A stretch of DNA of 64,000 nt from Linanthus parryae (GCA_023055425.1 JALGPY010000015.1:434001-498000), one strand, 5' to 3'. Counted from the stretch's first letter, positions 46,601-58,778 are shown. The notes: a model not told the origin generated them from the letters alone. A program made the numbers and translations.

Positions 46601-49600
46601 GGGAGTTTGTTGGTTGACAAATCCCAACTCTGGCTTCATCAGAGTTCATCATCTATTTTCATCGAAGACGACATCCGTGCTGATAATTACTTTCCTATCA
46701 TATTTGTTCTCTGTTCTCTTCTTTGCCTATATGTTCGAAGCGATCAACAATGCTGGAAGTAGGCTTGTACAAACATTAGATTTGTTTTATTGGGAACATC
46801 TTGTCTTGTCCTATGGCTACAGCCTACAAGCCTACAATTGCGATGGCTGGAAAGAGTTTAAAATCTTTATGTGAGAACAAGATAGAACTCTGTAGAGTGT
46901 CAATCTCATAGTATATATGGAGACCTAGTTATTCATTTTTCACCGTGGGTACAAAACAAATATATTTTTGCATTTCTGTAAGCATACCTGATTCTTGGGG
47001 TATGTTTCTGCATAATTCGGCTAATTTGAACTATCATTTCCTCATTAAAATTAAAAGAAATCATGTATGAAAGTTAAATATAATCAATCCACTCATAACT
47101 ACTTCTAATCAGGACTTACCCTAGAATATATGGCTATTTTCAACCCATCCATTTCACAATCACATTGCCAGTGCCACTACTACCATCAGTATTCACCATG
47201 GCGTATATGCATTTTCCTCGTCCAATCTTGAAACCCACCAGTTACTGCTTCAGACAGATTGGATCTCTGTCCAACCAAAATTAGAGATGGCTTTGTCCAA
47301 TTTTCTTTCGGCTGGGGTGATCTGGGTGTCCCAAAGAGAGATAGACAGGAGAAGGAAGGGGAAGATTCGAAACCGGTGCTGGACGATGCCACCATCCATG
47401 GGAGTCACTTACTCGCTCATGGTATCAAGCGCATTGAAGGCAAATCATGACTTGCTCCAATTAGAGAATAATGGTACTCATTAGAACCCTCCCTCCAAAA
47501 CCCTTCATCTATCGGTTCTTCGGAACCCTGACCATCACCTCTGTGTCCTTCATTCATTGTCAATATATATGGTTTGGAGGTGACGGTGGGTCTCAGCTTT
47601 AGGTAAGATGGTGACGTTTGTCGTGGGTAGCAATGGTGGCCGCTGGTGTTGATGGTGATGTTGGTGTTGGTGTTGGTGGCAGGGATGAAGGCGGCTGCGT
47701 TCAGTTCGGTGGGGTGAGGATTTGCGGAAAATCCTTTAACATAATAGAGAGTAGTAGCCCCTAGCCATGGTAAGGCTATGGTTCTTTAGGCGAAGAGATA
47801 GAAGGATATTGAATAACCCATGGCCATCGAGAAGATTTGCAGAAGAGTTAGTCTGCAATTATGAAAACAAGTGGTAGTGGGTTAAAATTTAGTAAAGCAA
47901 AAATAATACATTTATCAATCAATCAAGCAACAAGCCTTTTTTCCCAGTTTAACCGTGGTCTTCTATATGGATCAAGCGTCTCCATTGGTCCAAACTCACT
48001 CGCTCCGTTAGGCCTAATATGACTAAGTCGTGTCTCATTGTCTCTACCCATGTTTTTTTGGGTCCTATGTTGCACGGGTGCTTCTGGGGGGTCGCGCACC
48101 CTCACTGGGTGCTTCTAGGTGCTTGGTGGGTGCTTTGCAGGTGCTTTGTGGATAAGGCAGGGTCATTTTGAAAGTTTTAGTTGAGAGGTCTTCTAAAATA
48201 CAGCTACAATTTTACTGAAAAAACTTGCATCTATGTGAACATTTCTAACCCTTAGACTCCTGATCTCTCCACAGCTACAAGCAACGACTATATTGTTGAT
48301 ATAGTACTTTGTATCTTTTAATCTGTGTATGGAATTCTGTTTGGATTACTATTATTGTTGTTTTTATATTAGTATAATGGTATCACAAATACTTGGGTAA
48401 ATTACAGATAGGTGACCTGTGGTTTGGGCTCGGTTTTGATAGGTGACCCGTGGTCTGAAAAGTTTCACTTAACTCACCTGTGGTTTGCACCGTGTGCCAC
48501 ATAAGTTTTCCGTCAACGTTTCCGTTAACAAATAAATAGTTAATTGCATTTTACCCCCAATGGTTAGAGCTGTGTTGAAAAAAAACATGTAATTTCAAAT
48601 GCTTTGCCAATACAAAAACAATAAAAATGGAGCATAGAAAAATTTATAATTGAGAAGAATGCACAAAAGATAAAGAAGAGGATGGAGATCAAAACTCATA
48701 AAATTCTTGATTCTATGATAAGAGGAGAAGACATTTGACAAAAGTTGCTGTATTGACAAACCATTTTGGACAGCAAAACTAAACCCTCGACTCTAAAATA
48801 GTACTGCTTCCTGAGAATCACAAAATTGGCAGCTTTGAGATGTAATCAACCACCCAGTAATCACAATCTTCAAAAAAAATTAAGTAGAGGACATGAAAAG
48901 AAACAGTAAAGAAGAAGAAGACAGATCAAGAAGATGAAATAACTACACCACCACCACATCCACAACTGCAGCAACAACAATTATCTATCCACCACCAACA
49001 TAGTTTGACTACCACAATCACACAATATTACATGTCAAGAACCCTATTCACCGTGGAAAAAGCAGGAATCTGTGTGTCGAAATCCTAGTTCTGCGGAGCA
49101 CTTTTTGGAGTACGCTACCGAAAGAATAGAAAAAGGGAAAGACGAATCCAAGGCGGAAGCTGAAGCAAGCATCGATTAAATAATGAATATCCCAGTTTGT
49201 CTAAATCAAACTCATATCCACCTCTGGATCGATCAGCAGAGAGAGGGAGAGAGGACAGCGAAAGAGAGAGATTTGATCTCTTTGGGTCAAAGACCAGAAT
49301 CTAGCTCTTTAATTCCGGTGAGGAGCGGTGTCCTAGGAGGTGTATCCGATCCACCTCTTCATCTTCTTCTTCCTTGGCGGTACCAACATTTGTCAAGTGA
49401 ACTCAGATCTATGGCGGCGGCTCTTCTCTTGGCGTTTGGTGCTGTCGTCGTTGCCTCCTCTCCCTCCTCCTTCGAATCCTCCTTCTTCGGTTATTCACCC
49501 GTTCTGGGTATCATTCCCTTCTCTTTTATCTTTTTCCTTTTCTTTCTCTTTTTGTTGCCTTTTTCTTTTGTATTTCTTATGTTTTCGTAATGTGTCATTT

Positions 49601-52600
49601 GGAATTCTAGTGAGGTTATTTTGCCCACACCCCTAACTACAGGGGGTAAAAATGTATTTATCATTTATTTTGTTAATGGAAGTGTTGACTGAAAAATTAT
49701 GTGAAACACGATGCAAACCACAGCTGAGTTAAGTGAAATTTTTCAAACCACAGGTCACCTATCTGTAATTTACCCTAAAATATAAATATAAATAAAGTCG
49801 CTGCACTACCATCGCAGCTGCACCCTTGATTTTTGGGAATTTGCGCACCCGCACCTTTGCTACATAGTATTGGTCTCCCTCTCCCTCTCTCCCTCCCTCC
49901 CTCCCTCCCTCCCTTTGAACTATATCGCTTCTCTTAACCGAGGCATCTAACAGTCTTTGATATGCATGACCAAACCACCTCACGGTTCTCCCTCATTTTG
50001 TCTTCTATATGTTCAATGTCTAGATTATATATAATTGTGTCATTGCATATGCTATCTTTCCTAATTATATGACTCATCCACCTCAACTTTCTCATTTATG
50101 CTACACTCAGTTTATGATATACATTTTTTCCTTATTCCTCCAACACTTCGTCACATCAAAGCGGGTCTTATAGCGGTTCTATAAAACTTACCCTTCAGCC
50201 TAGCCGGGATCCTACAATCACACGACAACCCAGTTGCACTTCTCCACTTCGTCCACCGTGCTTTTATCCAATGGGCAACATCGTCATCTATCTCTCCATC
50301 ACTACGTAGAATCAACCCGAGATATCTAAAATCATTATTCTTTGACATCTCTTGCCCACCAAAACTTATTGCCTCCTCTCCCACTGTCTGATGGCCACTA
50401 CAGTTGCACTCCATATACGGTCGTCATCCGAATAATTTTCATTATAATACAACAAAGTGAATAGGAAATCTTGAAATGTTGACATTAACAGATTTGAGGG
50501 ATGTAAACATTCCCAATATCAATACCTCGCGTATGCTTTTTGATACCATACTTAGGTGTTATGGACTTGGCCCATACCACATGTATACTTCTTAAAGTTT
50601 ACTGTTATTAAGCAGATTACAGATAATGAATTACTATTAGTCAATATGTTTTATGTGATTAACTGATCCCATGGGAGGGTGAATCACATCCTTCTTTCTC
50701 CTTTCTCTTCTTTTTTTTCTTTTTTTCTTGGCAACTGTTCAGCGTACTGTCCTGTTTCACGACACTGTTCATCAGTCGTAACAGCATAACTGTGTGCTTC
50801 CGTACCCTTAACCCTTTCCCAAACTCTAACCCCAAACGTGTCCTATATCGCTCATACTTCCAAGACCCATTATACAAAAGCAAACAGTGTCGTTGTTTCT
50901 CTTTGTTTCTTTACAGTGTTATTGTTACTCAGAAACCACGATTCGTTAAGCTAATGGAGTTCAGCAAGCTAGGTTCTACACATAGCAAGCTTCTGATTTT
51001 TCTGATGTGGGGTATCTGTTAGGCGGAACATCAAGATCACGGAACAAATAAATAATTCTCTAAGATTTGTAAGTTCAAATTTAAAATGAATGGGGGAAGC
51101 TCTTCGGTTGGAGACAATTAGGTAGTTGGGGGAAGGGGAAAATAAGTGGGCACCTCAGGGGAAAGCGTTTGTTTGTAGATGGTCTTTAGATAACTAGAAC
51201 TGGGTTAGGATGGCCATGTTTTGACAATTGGAAGTATTCAGTACCAGCCACCACATCACAATCTTGATGTTTTCGCAAAAGATACTCTGAATCGGAAGCT
51301 TATTCTATGTAGGAATTTAGCTTGTTGAATTCCTCTTGCGCAACACACTCAAACTGTGTATATAATACTACCTCCGTTCCTTCTCTATGTCCTCACATGA
51401 CTTTCGAAGGTCACTTTGATCCGGTGATTTGGTTAGCAAAACGATGCAAAAATTTGGTTACTTTTCATGGGGTTGTAGAACAAACTATGATGCACAACAC
51501 CATTAAAAATTTACCAAATTTTCGCATTGTTTTGCTGACCAAATCACCGGGTCAAAGTGACTCTCGAAAGTCGTGCGAGGACATCGAGAAGGAACGGAGG
51601 TAGTATAGAAGTAGCTTAAGATATTTTAGGTATTCTGCTGTGCGTAGAAGCAAAGAGAAGAGACGAGGAATTGCTCGTTTATGAGTATTGTCCTTACAAT
51701 ATTAGGGTTTTACGAAGAGAAAAAGATGCAACAAAGATACGTGTATTGACTGCCAGAAGTTGGATTTTAGGTTAAGAAGTACTTTGGTGAAATCATGACA
51801 CCATAGGTATGGCTGTCAACATGAGTTGATCTAAGATTTGTTGTTTACTTTGACAAAGTACGAGAGGACCTAGCTCATAATATGTGAACCTATAGTTTAA
51901 TATTTTCTGCAGGTTTTTCAAGTAACAAATTAGCAGTTGCACTTGCATTATTTCAGGTAGAAAGTGAGCATCAAAGAGCAAGGAATCAAGAACTTGTTAA
52001 AATGCAAGAAGAATCGTCTATTAGACTGGAGCAAGCAAGAAGAGCTTCTGAAGAACAGATCCAAGCACAGCGTCGGCATACAGAAAGGGAAAAGGCAGAG
52101 ATTGAACGTGAAACAATAAGAGTAAAGGCTATGGCAGAAGCAGAAGGGAGGGCCCACGAAGCGAAGCTTGGCGAAGAGGTTAACAGGCGAATGCTAGTAG
52201 AACGTGCAAATGCGGAAAGAGAGAAATGGGTTTCTGCCATAAATACAACTTTTGATCACATTGGAGGTACTTTTTCACATGCCTGTCTCACCTTGTGGGG
52301 CCAGTGCATTGGAACTTCCTTTGTCTCTCTGAAATCACATTAACATTGTAACCTTTAATACATGAACAAGCCCTCGACGTCTGTTGAATTTTGGCGCATT
52401 AGTATGGGCGAGTGCTTAGCCAAAGTTCCTTATAGTTTATGAATCATCACTGCATGTCTATTTCCGAGTTGTTAACTTCTCAGGGTCTCAAGATAATTGA
52501 TGCAGGTTTTGAATGCTCAATCATGCTTGAATGTCCCAGACATTTTTTCCATATTCTAGAAATTATCATGGATTGGTTGTGCTTACTGCAGCTTCGCTTC

Positions 52601-53368
52601 ATAGATATTTATGTGTTTTGCAGGGGGTTTGCATGCAATATTGACAGACCAAAATAAGCTGATTGTGGCTGTTGGCGGCCTGACAGCCCTTGCTGCAGGG
52701 ATTTATACAACAAGGTATTTAGAGTCCCAAAAGTTACTGGATATGTATCCTCATCTGAGTCCAATTTTAGAACTGGAGCACATTAACTTTCATTAAGCAA
52801 CATTTGCAGACTGAAATTATTATGGTTACTGTTCAGTTATATTAGTTATTACATATATTTCCTTCAAAAAAGTATTACATAACACTTCCACTTCTACGAG
52901 TTTTGTTTAAAGTTATTTGATGACAGTGATGCGTGATATATGGTAAATATTTTAATGTTACTTGCATGCAGTTTTGTTGCTCGTTTGAAAGTGACTTGCA
53001 TATTGCAGGGAAGGTTCACGAGTGATTTGGAGCTACGTGGACAGAATCTTAGGGCAACCGTCACTTGTCAGAGAATCCTCTAGGGGGAAGTACCCTTGGT
53101 CAGGAATGTTTTCTCGAGGTTTGAGCACTCTGTCAAAGAGCTCTGAGAAACTTTCTTCGAGTAACAATGCGAATGGATTTGGTGATGTTATCTTAAACCC
53201 TTCTCTTCAGAAACGAATTCAACAACTAGCTGACGCCACTACTCATACAAAAGCTCACAAGGCACCATTCCGGAACATGCTTTTCTATGGTCCTCCAGGA
53301 ACGGGGAAAACAATGGCTGCTAGGACGCTGGCATACAAATCTGTAAGCTCTCTCTCTCTCTCTCTCTA

Positions 53369-53412
<44 letters not shown>

Positions 53413-56400
53413 GTGAAGTAGACAACGTCAAAGCACCTTTTTGTTAAAGAAAGGCTTTTTCTCTCACAATCAAATACCGATACATTCGAACAAGAGGCGG
53501 TTAGCTCTTCTACGTTAGAAGTAGGCCCAGAGTTTGAAAAATAAACTACTATTGGATTTACCTGGGCTGGCCAAACTCTCCCACTGGTCTTCTTCCCTAT
53601 TTCCCACTGGTCGATCTCCTCCAAAAAGTCCCTCTAAAAGCATCTCCAATGGTTAAAGAATAAATTAGGTAAATTTTAACTAGTTAAAAATTTAATAAAG
53701 ATGTGTTTTTTAGTGTTTGCTCCAGTGATGTTATGTATTTTACATAACGTGTACGTATGAAAAATTAATATTATTATTTTATTTAATCAAAGTAGGAGAG
53801 ACACGGACACAACTTTTAACTAATAGAGTGTGGGATGCATAAAATGTAAAATATTGAGTCATTTAGTCAATCTATTGGACCTTATTATTTTACATGCTTA
53901 TGTATATTTTAACTAAATTGAATTTTTACCTAGCATATGGAGATGCTCTAACAAGGGGATTGTAGTCATAGTAATTGCGTGAATGCAAATGCAGAAACAG
54001 AGGCTCCACACTTTATATATTCATGGGATGCGTTTTCTTCTGGGTAAAACTAATTTCGCCTCTCTTACATTTAGTTCAAGAAGTAATCGCTTTAGCGACT
54101 TGCATCAAGGTGCTAGCTCAAGTGGTAGACCATGATAAATACACATTCTCTACTCTTGGGTTGGATACTAACACCCTCTCCATAAGTGTAGTTTATCTTC
54201 GTACGAAAAAGAAGGGTAAGAGAACATTTGGGGGCTTGTGCAGGTCTTGAACTCTTTCATGCTAGTTTACATCATTTGTGGGGGGGGGGGGGGGGGGGGG
54301 GGGGCACTCACTAACTTAAGCATGACACTGAAATCCGTGATGCATTTTATCAAGCTTGTAGATTAGGATTGCTCACTCATTTCTGAATATTTGAAGATGC
54401 ATTATCCCTATTACAGTATAACCTCGTTAATGGTTTGATCAACTCTCAGGGTCTAGATTATGCCTTAATGACCGGAGGAGACGTGGCACCATTGGGCCCA
54501 CAGGCTGTTACCAAGATACATCAATTATTTGACTGGTCCAAGAAATCTAAGAAAGGTCTATTACTTTTCATTGATGAAGCCGATGCATTTTTGTGCGAGT
54601 AAGTTTTACTCACATTGCTCTACTTTCCATAAATGTTCTATTATAGGGTTTATTTTTGAGACATAGTCTCCTACTCTCCTTTTACCAAATATGGCCCGCT
54701 AGATGTATGGAGTAAATGGACCTTTATTACCCATACTTTTCCATGTTGTGTGCAGCCCCACGTTCAACATAATAAGGTACCTACACGGTGCCAGATAAAT
54801 GTTTAGTTCTCCAAGTTGTATATTTGACTGTCTCTTTGCACTGTGAACAAAGCAATTAGTTATTTAACACGTGCCAGAGTTCAGTAGTTCAAGCGATTTT
54901 CCATGTGGCAGTAATGAATCTTGTGAATTTATGTGTCAGCTTATTTTGTGCTGCATTGATCTGATGATTTAATAGATCTAGGTTTCTTCCTCAATAAATT
55001 AGCTTTATGTAGCGATGACATATTCCATGCAGTATAAACGAATGCATGTATCCTAATTTTTATGAAGTTAAATAATAAATATTTATTGTTATTTAAGCTA
55101 CTAGCAATGGGAAACTAGCCACGCGTATGCACTCTGCATGTAATATTCATTCGGTACTGAATTATGAATGGAATAAGAGAGAAAAATTTCATAAGGGAGA
55201 AGAAAAAGAATATTTGTAGTCTTCTAACTTAGACTTTAGCAATGGCAATCATTTTCAGAAAACAGTAATGTGGCATTTTTCTATAAAGTTGTAATCATTT
55301 ATATGATGTATGAAAAGAGAGAAAGTAGTAGGGTTGAAATCTACATTTTTTTGGAGAAATCATCAAGTAGGAATCGTGCAAGCGTAACCGTTTTTATGTG
55401 GAAGATGGGAAAGAGAGTTTTGAGTTAATTTAGGAAGTTGTGGGGTTGAGGGGGAGAGTTTGAGTTACATTAGGAAGTTGTGGTCTTTGTGGGGTTGGAG
55501 GGGAAAAAGTGGATTTGTGGTTTTGTCTTATTAGGGGTTGAGAATTGCCTATATTAGTCTTTAAATAACCAACACTAATGTATACATATTTTTTTTTAGA
55601 AAATGTATACATATTGAATCATGCTATGGGTAAGTTTATGATACTTTAGCAATACATATGGTGTGTATGACTGTCCATGATGTAAATGAATCATATGTAT
55701 TTATACTTTTTAAAGAATAATGGCTGACATAAATTTTTGGTGTTGTGGTAAAACTATACACCCTAGTAGGGGAATGGTGAACCCGAAGGCAAAGTAACAA
55801 TTAATACGTGTTTTTGTACTAGTACATCATGATACACATGTGCTTGCAATGCAGAGAATTGGCGTGAACGTATTAATCATTGTGGTCTTCTGCTATTGGT
55901 ATAAATGGTTTCTGTCTACATTTTAGTTCACTAATGTCTGTATGTTTAGTATATATTTGATACATATTACATAATTGGATATGTTTACATTTCACTTCGC
56001 CAAACTTGGTGTTGTCTTTCTGTGTTAGTGTAGATTCTATGATAGGTGCAGTTAGCTAAGGTCGCTAGATAATTTACTAGAAAATGGGCACACGGCACAC
56101 ACAGTATATGCAATTGAACCGAATAAAAAGCATTCATGTAAAAACCAAAAAACTGCACTATATCCACGAGCCCCTAACCAATTTTTTAAGTCATGTTGGT
56201 AGACGTGTCATCTGGCATACACCTCCGTACTTAACTGGATCTCTGAGGTAGTAGTAATAGTATTGTAATGGGTAATAGGGTAATCAAAACATCATTCCTC
56301 CGGTTCTCCAGATCGCCCAGACGACCGTATTAGATCACAAGTCAGTCTGTAAGCTCGTGTTTTCCCAACAACAGCAACTCAATGGTAGCCCTGTCATTAA

Positions 56401-57328
56401 GAGTCTGTTTGATATCAACTGAAAATCTAAATAATCAGCTAGAAAATTTAAGCTGGCAGAAAATCTAAAGTAGTTGAAAATCTCAAAGATGATTGGTATG
56501 GGCTTAAAATCTGCATAATGTGAGAGAATCTGCAAAATTGAAGATTAAATAATCTGCAGATTATTGATCCAAAACAGATTTTAATTGGAATTGCAAAACA
56601 GTGTAACAAACGAAATTAAATTAAAATGACAAATTTTAATCAAAAGTGATTAAAAGTCGAGGGGGAGAGTTTGAGTTAAAAGTGATTAAGTTAAATTCGT
56701 TGGCAGGGAGATAATATATTCGGTTAGATAGAAAGTGACTGGTTCTGGGATTGATTTTAACTTTCATCCATTATAACTGATTGATGTAATAGTGTGAGAC
56801 TCTTCTCTCCTTTGCAGGCGAAATAAAACCTACATGAGTGAAGCTCAAAGAAGTGCACTCAACGCACTCCTATTCCGTACAGGTGACCAGTCCAAAGACA
56901 TAGTCCTTGCACTTGCTACAAACCGCCCTGGTGATCTTGACTCAGCTGTAGCAGACCGCATTGATGAAGTCCTTGAATTCCCCTTGCCTGGTGAGGAAGA
57001 GAGATTGAAGTTGCTGAAACTCTATTTAGACAAGTACATCTCTCGCGCTGGGATGAGAAAACCTGGATTGTTCTCCAATCTATTCAGCAAAGAACCACAG
57101 AAAATTGAGATCAAGGGTTTGACCGATGATATCCTGAAGGAAGCTGCGGCAAAGACTGAAGGATTTTCAGGAAGAGAGATAGCAAAGCTGATGGCGAGCG
57201 TTCAGGCTGCTGTTTATGGCTCTGCAGATTGCACACTTGACCCACAATTGTTCCGTGAAGTTGTGGACTATAAAGTTGCTGAGCATCAACAGAGAAAGAA
57301 CATGGCCGCTATTAATGTTAGTTCGTGA
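40651..57328 (+). CDS. ATAD3-like mitochondrial AAA+ ATPase, eight exons
   Basis: Exons: 40651-40926, 41432-41527, 42258-42368, 51957-52266, 52624-52714, 53009-53342, 54450-54598, 56818-57328. All borders are GT..AG and the total is exactly 626 codons (625 aa). N-terminus: [20 protein letters not shown]. Residues about 95-265 are a charged coiled coil ([24 protein letters not shown]-rich), the ATAD3_N domain. A membrane segment follows ([19 protein letters not shown], about 275-295). The AAA module has Walker A GPPGTGKT, Walker [12 protein letters not shown], sensor [11 protein letters not shown] and an Arg-finger region [13 protein letters not shown]3 proteins sit in the inner mitochondrial membrane and help organise nucleoids and membrane contacts. 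All key residues are present and length is normal for plants. Intron 3 is 9588 bp and full of transposons. The neighbour downstream is convergent NDUFS6. Confidence 0.95.
42369..44239. other. Intron 3 of ATAD3, left part
   Basis: No gene or transposon that I can name. The DNA is AT-rich, with TTATTATTATTA-type runs at about 43715. It is probably old intron sequence plus undetected repeat debris. Confidence 0.5.
44240..46900 (-). mobile_element. Decayed Ty1/copia element in ATAD3 intron 3
   Basis: The probable 3' LTR at 44240-44744 (TGTGATGAATC..GATACCTAACA) is preceded on the minus strand by a purine-rich AAGGTGGAG. Minus-strand code includes RNase H-like [20 protein letters not shown] (about 45460), the region before [22 protein letters not shown] (about 46440), and an integrase-end VVFDEN. 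All is broken by stops and frameshifts. I found no matching 5' LTR, so it is 5'-truncated or eroded near 46.9 kb. It is transcribed opposite to the host gene. Confidence 0.75.
46901..48394. other. Intron 3 of ATAD3, middle part
   Basis: No supported gene. 48072-48218 holds a repeat (GCACGGGTGCTTCTGG ... TTCTAAAATACAGCTACAAT) that recurs at 61547-61670. The remainder, including a GGT-rich patch at about 47580-47700, has no recognised identity. Confidence 0.5.
48072..48218 (+). repeat. Dispersed repeat, copy 1
   Basis: About 150 bp with GCACGGGTGCTTCTGG, several GGGTGCTT units, GGGTCATTTTGAAAGTT and TTCTAAAATACA. The same order and strand occur at 61547-61670 with point differences and small indels. 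It is probably part of an unclassified transposon. Confidence 0.7.
48395..49775. mobile_element. Non-autonomous TIR element (1381 bp) with captured-looking exon, in ATAD3 intron 3
   Basis: Its long terminal inverted repeats, about 150-190 bp, start GGGTAAATTACAGATAGGTG at both ends. They continue through TTTCACTTAACTCA, TGTGGTTTGCA and GTCAAC, with about 30 extra bases in the left copy. There is no transposase. No clear target duplication was found, so the superfamily is uncertain (Mutator-like is possible from TIR length). The interior (about 48960-49590) is higher in GC with a 5'UTR-like GA/CT tract and a gene-like exon at 49411. Confidence 0.75.
49411..49510 (+). pseudogene. Gene-like first exon captured in the TIR element
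   Basis: From ATG at about 49411 the code reads [20 protein letters not shown], then a Ser/Phe-rich part ending SPVLG. A consensus-like donor GGTATCATT follows, then a T-rich intron-like tract. It resembles a first coding exon with a signal or transit peptide, preceded by a UTR-like region. No later exon is visible before the right TIR. I do not recognise the parent gene, and capture by the element is an inference. Confidence 0.4.
49780..50450 (-). pseudogene. RTE-type LINE fragment (C-terminal RT region)
   Basis: Minus-strand code reads [20 protein letters not shown], then [33 protein letters not shown] and, further on in another frame, [20 protein letters not shown]. This is the typical tail of plant RTE-like non-LTR reverse transcriptases. 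It is broken by frameshifts, and its left edge abuts the TIR element. A CCCT microsatellite lies at 49874-49914. Confidence 0.8.
50451..51367. other. Intron 3 of ATAD3, right part
   Basis: No supported gene. It contains a T-rich tract (50695-50730) and otherwise ordinary AT-rich intron DNA. Confidence 0.5.
51368..51603. mobile_element. Stowaway-like MITE (236 bp) in ATAD3 intron 3
   Basis: Its inverted repeats of about 80 bp begin CTACCTCCGTTCCTTCTC at both ends. It is flanked by TA (51366-51367 and 51604-51605). It shares ends and the inner motif CCGGTGATTTGG with the MITE at 39755-39963, so the two are the same or sister families. There is no coding sequence. Confidence 0.92.
53349..53412. 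repeat. Compound microsatellite (TC)n(TG)n(TA)n in ATAD3 intron 6
   Basis: Immediately downstream of the exon 6 donor, about 20 bp of TC is followed by about 18 bp of TG and about 25 bp of TA. Confidence 0.95.
53638..53948. mobile_element. Tourist-like MITE (311 bp) in ATAD3 intron 6
   Basis: The ends AAGCATCTCCA and TGGAGATGCTC form an inverted repeat flanked by TAA on both sides (53635-53637 and 53949-53951). The 3-bp TAA target fits PIF/Harbinger Tourist MITEs. It is AT-rich, with no coding sequence. Confidence 0.7.
54280..54304. repeat. Poly-G run (25 G) in ATAD3 intron 6
   Basis: An uninterrupted run of G on the plus strand, about 145 bp before exon 7. Length is unlikely to be exact in a sequencing-based assembly. 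Confidence 0.9.
54599..56817. other. Intron 7 of ATAD3 (2219 bp)
   Basis: It has a GTAAGT donor and a TTTGCAG acceptor. The interior is AT-rich, with short local repeats (GAGGGGGAGAGTTTGAGTTA at about 55448 and again near 56660). No gene was seen. Confidence 0.6.
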
Positions 57329-58406
57329 TCACTGTTTTCAGTTGTGTGAAAACAATAGAGATTTCAGGCTATTATCGTCAACCACAGGCAATTTTCTTAA
57401 TTTTAGCCGGCATATTGTCTTCCTACCCCATTTACTACTACTGGGGAGTTTTTGTAAGCCTACTGAAGAGGTTTCAATTCAGTTGAGCTGCTAACAATAG
57501 TTACGATTACCAATCTAAGAATTTTCATTTCATGCCTTCATGCGCAAGAGGTATAAGCACGAATAATAAACCCACTCAATTGAGTTTAACAATCTGTCAC
57601 TGGCATGACTTGTTATTGAAGTACATATAGGCTGAATCGGATGATTATGATTTTCCATTAGTATTTGTTCTTTTGAAGTTTCTTGTTCAATCTTACTGTG
57701 CCTCTCTACAGTTATTTTTGAAGTTTACTAGTATTTGTTTTTTTAATGGATTGTCGAGGCTATTTTTCTTGCTCACTAAAGTGCTCTTGAGCTACTATTT
57801 AACGCAAACTCACTAGTCTTTTCATCTCTAAACCACTTACCTAACTCGTTATTTTAAAATTTCCATTCAATCATCTTTCAGTCATGGGGTACTTTCTGTC
57901 CCCAACTTTGGCAATATTAAGGGTAGTTTCTGCCTTCTCATACCATACGGTATAGCAAATCTTCCATTCAAATGTAAGAACATAGATGAGCTGACCCTAA
58001 ACTCAAGCTCTAGCTTTCACCCAGTATAGTCAGGGCTTGGAGCAATACTAAACAAGCCAAGCTTGAACTGCAATTAGCTTGTGTATAATTTGGCAATCCC
58101 GGCTTGAGAACTGTAAAACTCAGCAGGGCTCTAATACCTGTTAGCCAACTATCAAAGAGCATAATCAAAGCATTACAAAGCAGAGGACGACTTTGGCAGA
58201 CTGGACAAAACACAAAGGTGAAGGAATATAACAACGCCAGTTCGTTATTCTGCCAAAACAAAATCAAAACCATGCACGAATCATCATTACAAAGATTTTT
58301 TGAAGGTACATTTCAAAATATCAAGGGAAAAGAACTTGGTTCATCTTGGCAGTTATTGTTCCCCACCACAAAGGACATTGGATTATCAAGGCGGAATATG
58401 TCTGTA
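57329..58406. other. Convergent 3' flanks of ATAD3 and NDUFS6
   Basis: This interval has no gene. It should contain both 3' untranslated regions, with AATAA-like signals at about 57563 (plus strand). No terminator can be assigned with confidence. Confidence 0.5.
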
Positions 58407-58778
58407 TTAGTGGTGGTGATGACCGTGGTCTTGTACGTAACGTAAGCCACAGTACTTGCAGACGGCAGGCTTCTCCAGGTCAAGGCAAATGAACTCAATT
58501 GGATGCCCAAGTGCAGGGTCGGTATCTGCATTCAGGAAGTGGCATCAACTAATATGTTTCAGTAAAAATAAGGAACTAATGGATTTATTTACAACTTATA
58601 AAAAATTGAAAAGAAGAAAGAAAATATGAGCTTAGTGATATAATCGTCTTGGCATAGATACAGTTACAAAAGAGCTTCATAAATATAACTAACCTCCTTC
58701 GCAAGCGACGGTTCTACCCTCAACCTTGATCGGTGGAACTTCATTTATCAACTCCATGGGCGATTTCTTGCTTGTATC
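58407..58778 (-). CDS. NADH dehydrogenase iron-sulfur protein 6 (13-kDa complex I subunit), last two exons
   Basis: On the minus strand, exon 58778-58694 encodes DTSKKSPMELINEVPPIKVE and CEG. Exon 58525-58407 encodes DPALGHPIEFICLDLEKPA and CKYCGLRYVQDHGHHHH with a TAA stop. The intron (58693-58526) is GT..AG and phases match. This is the conserved C-terminal two thirds of NDUFS6, the matrix-arm zinc subunit of mitochondrial complex I. The zinc ligands Cys (ACEG), His (GHP) and the Cys-x2-Cys pair are all present. The His-rich tail is longer than the Arabidopsis ending I recall. The usual first exon, with a presequence and an HTAKWMQ-like motif, was not found. An in-phase candidate lies at 59155-59253. 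The gene is convergent with ATAD3. Confidence 0.93.

Noticed and set aside
47186..47484. Short frames in ATAD3 intron 3
   Set aside because: They overlap on both strands, with no domain and no related exon.
54280..54304. Functional G-quadruplex in intron 6
   Set aside because: A single homopolymer whose length is probably a sequencing or slippage artefact. There is no further support.
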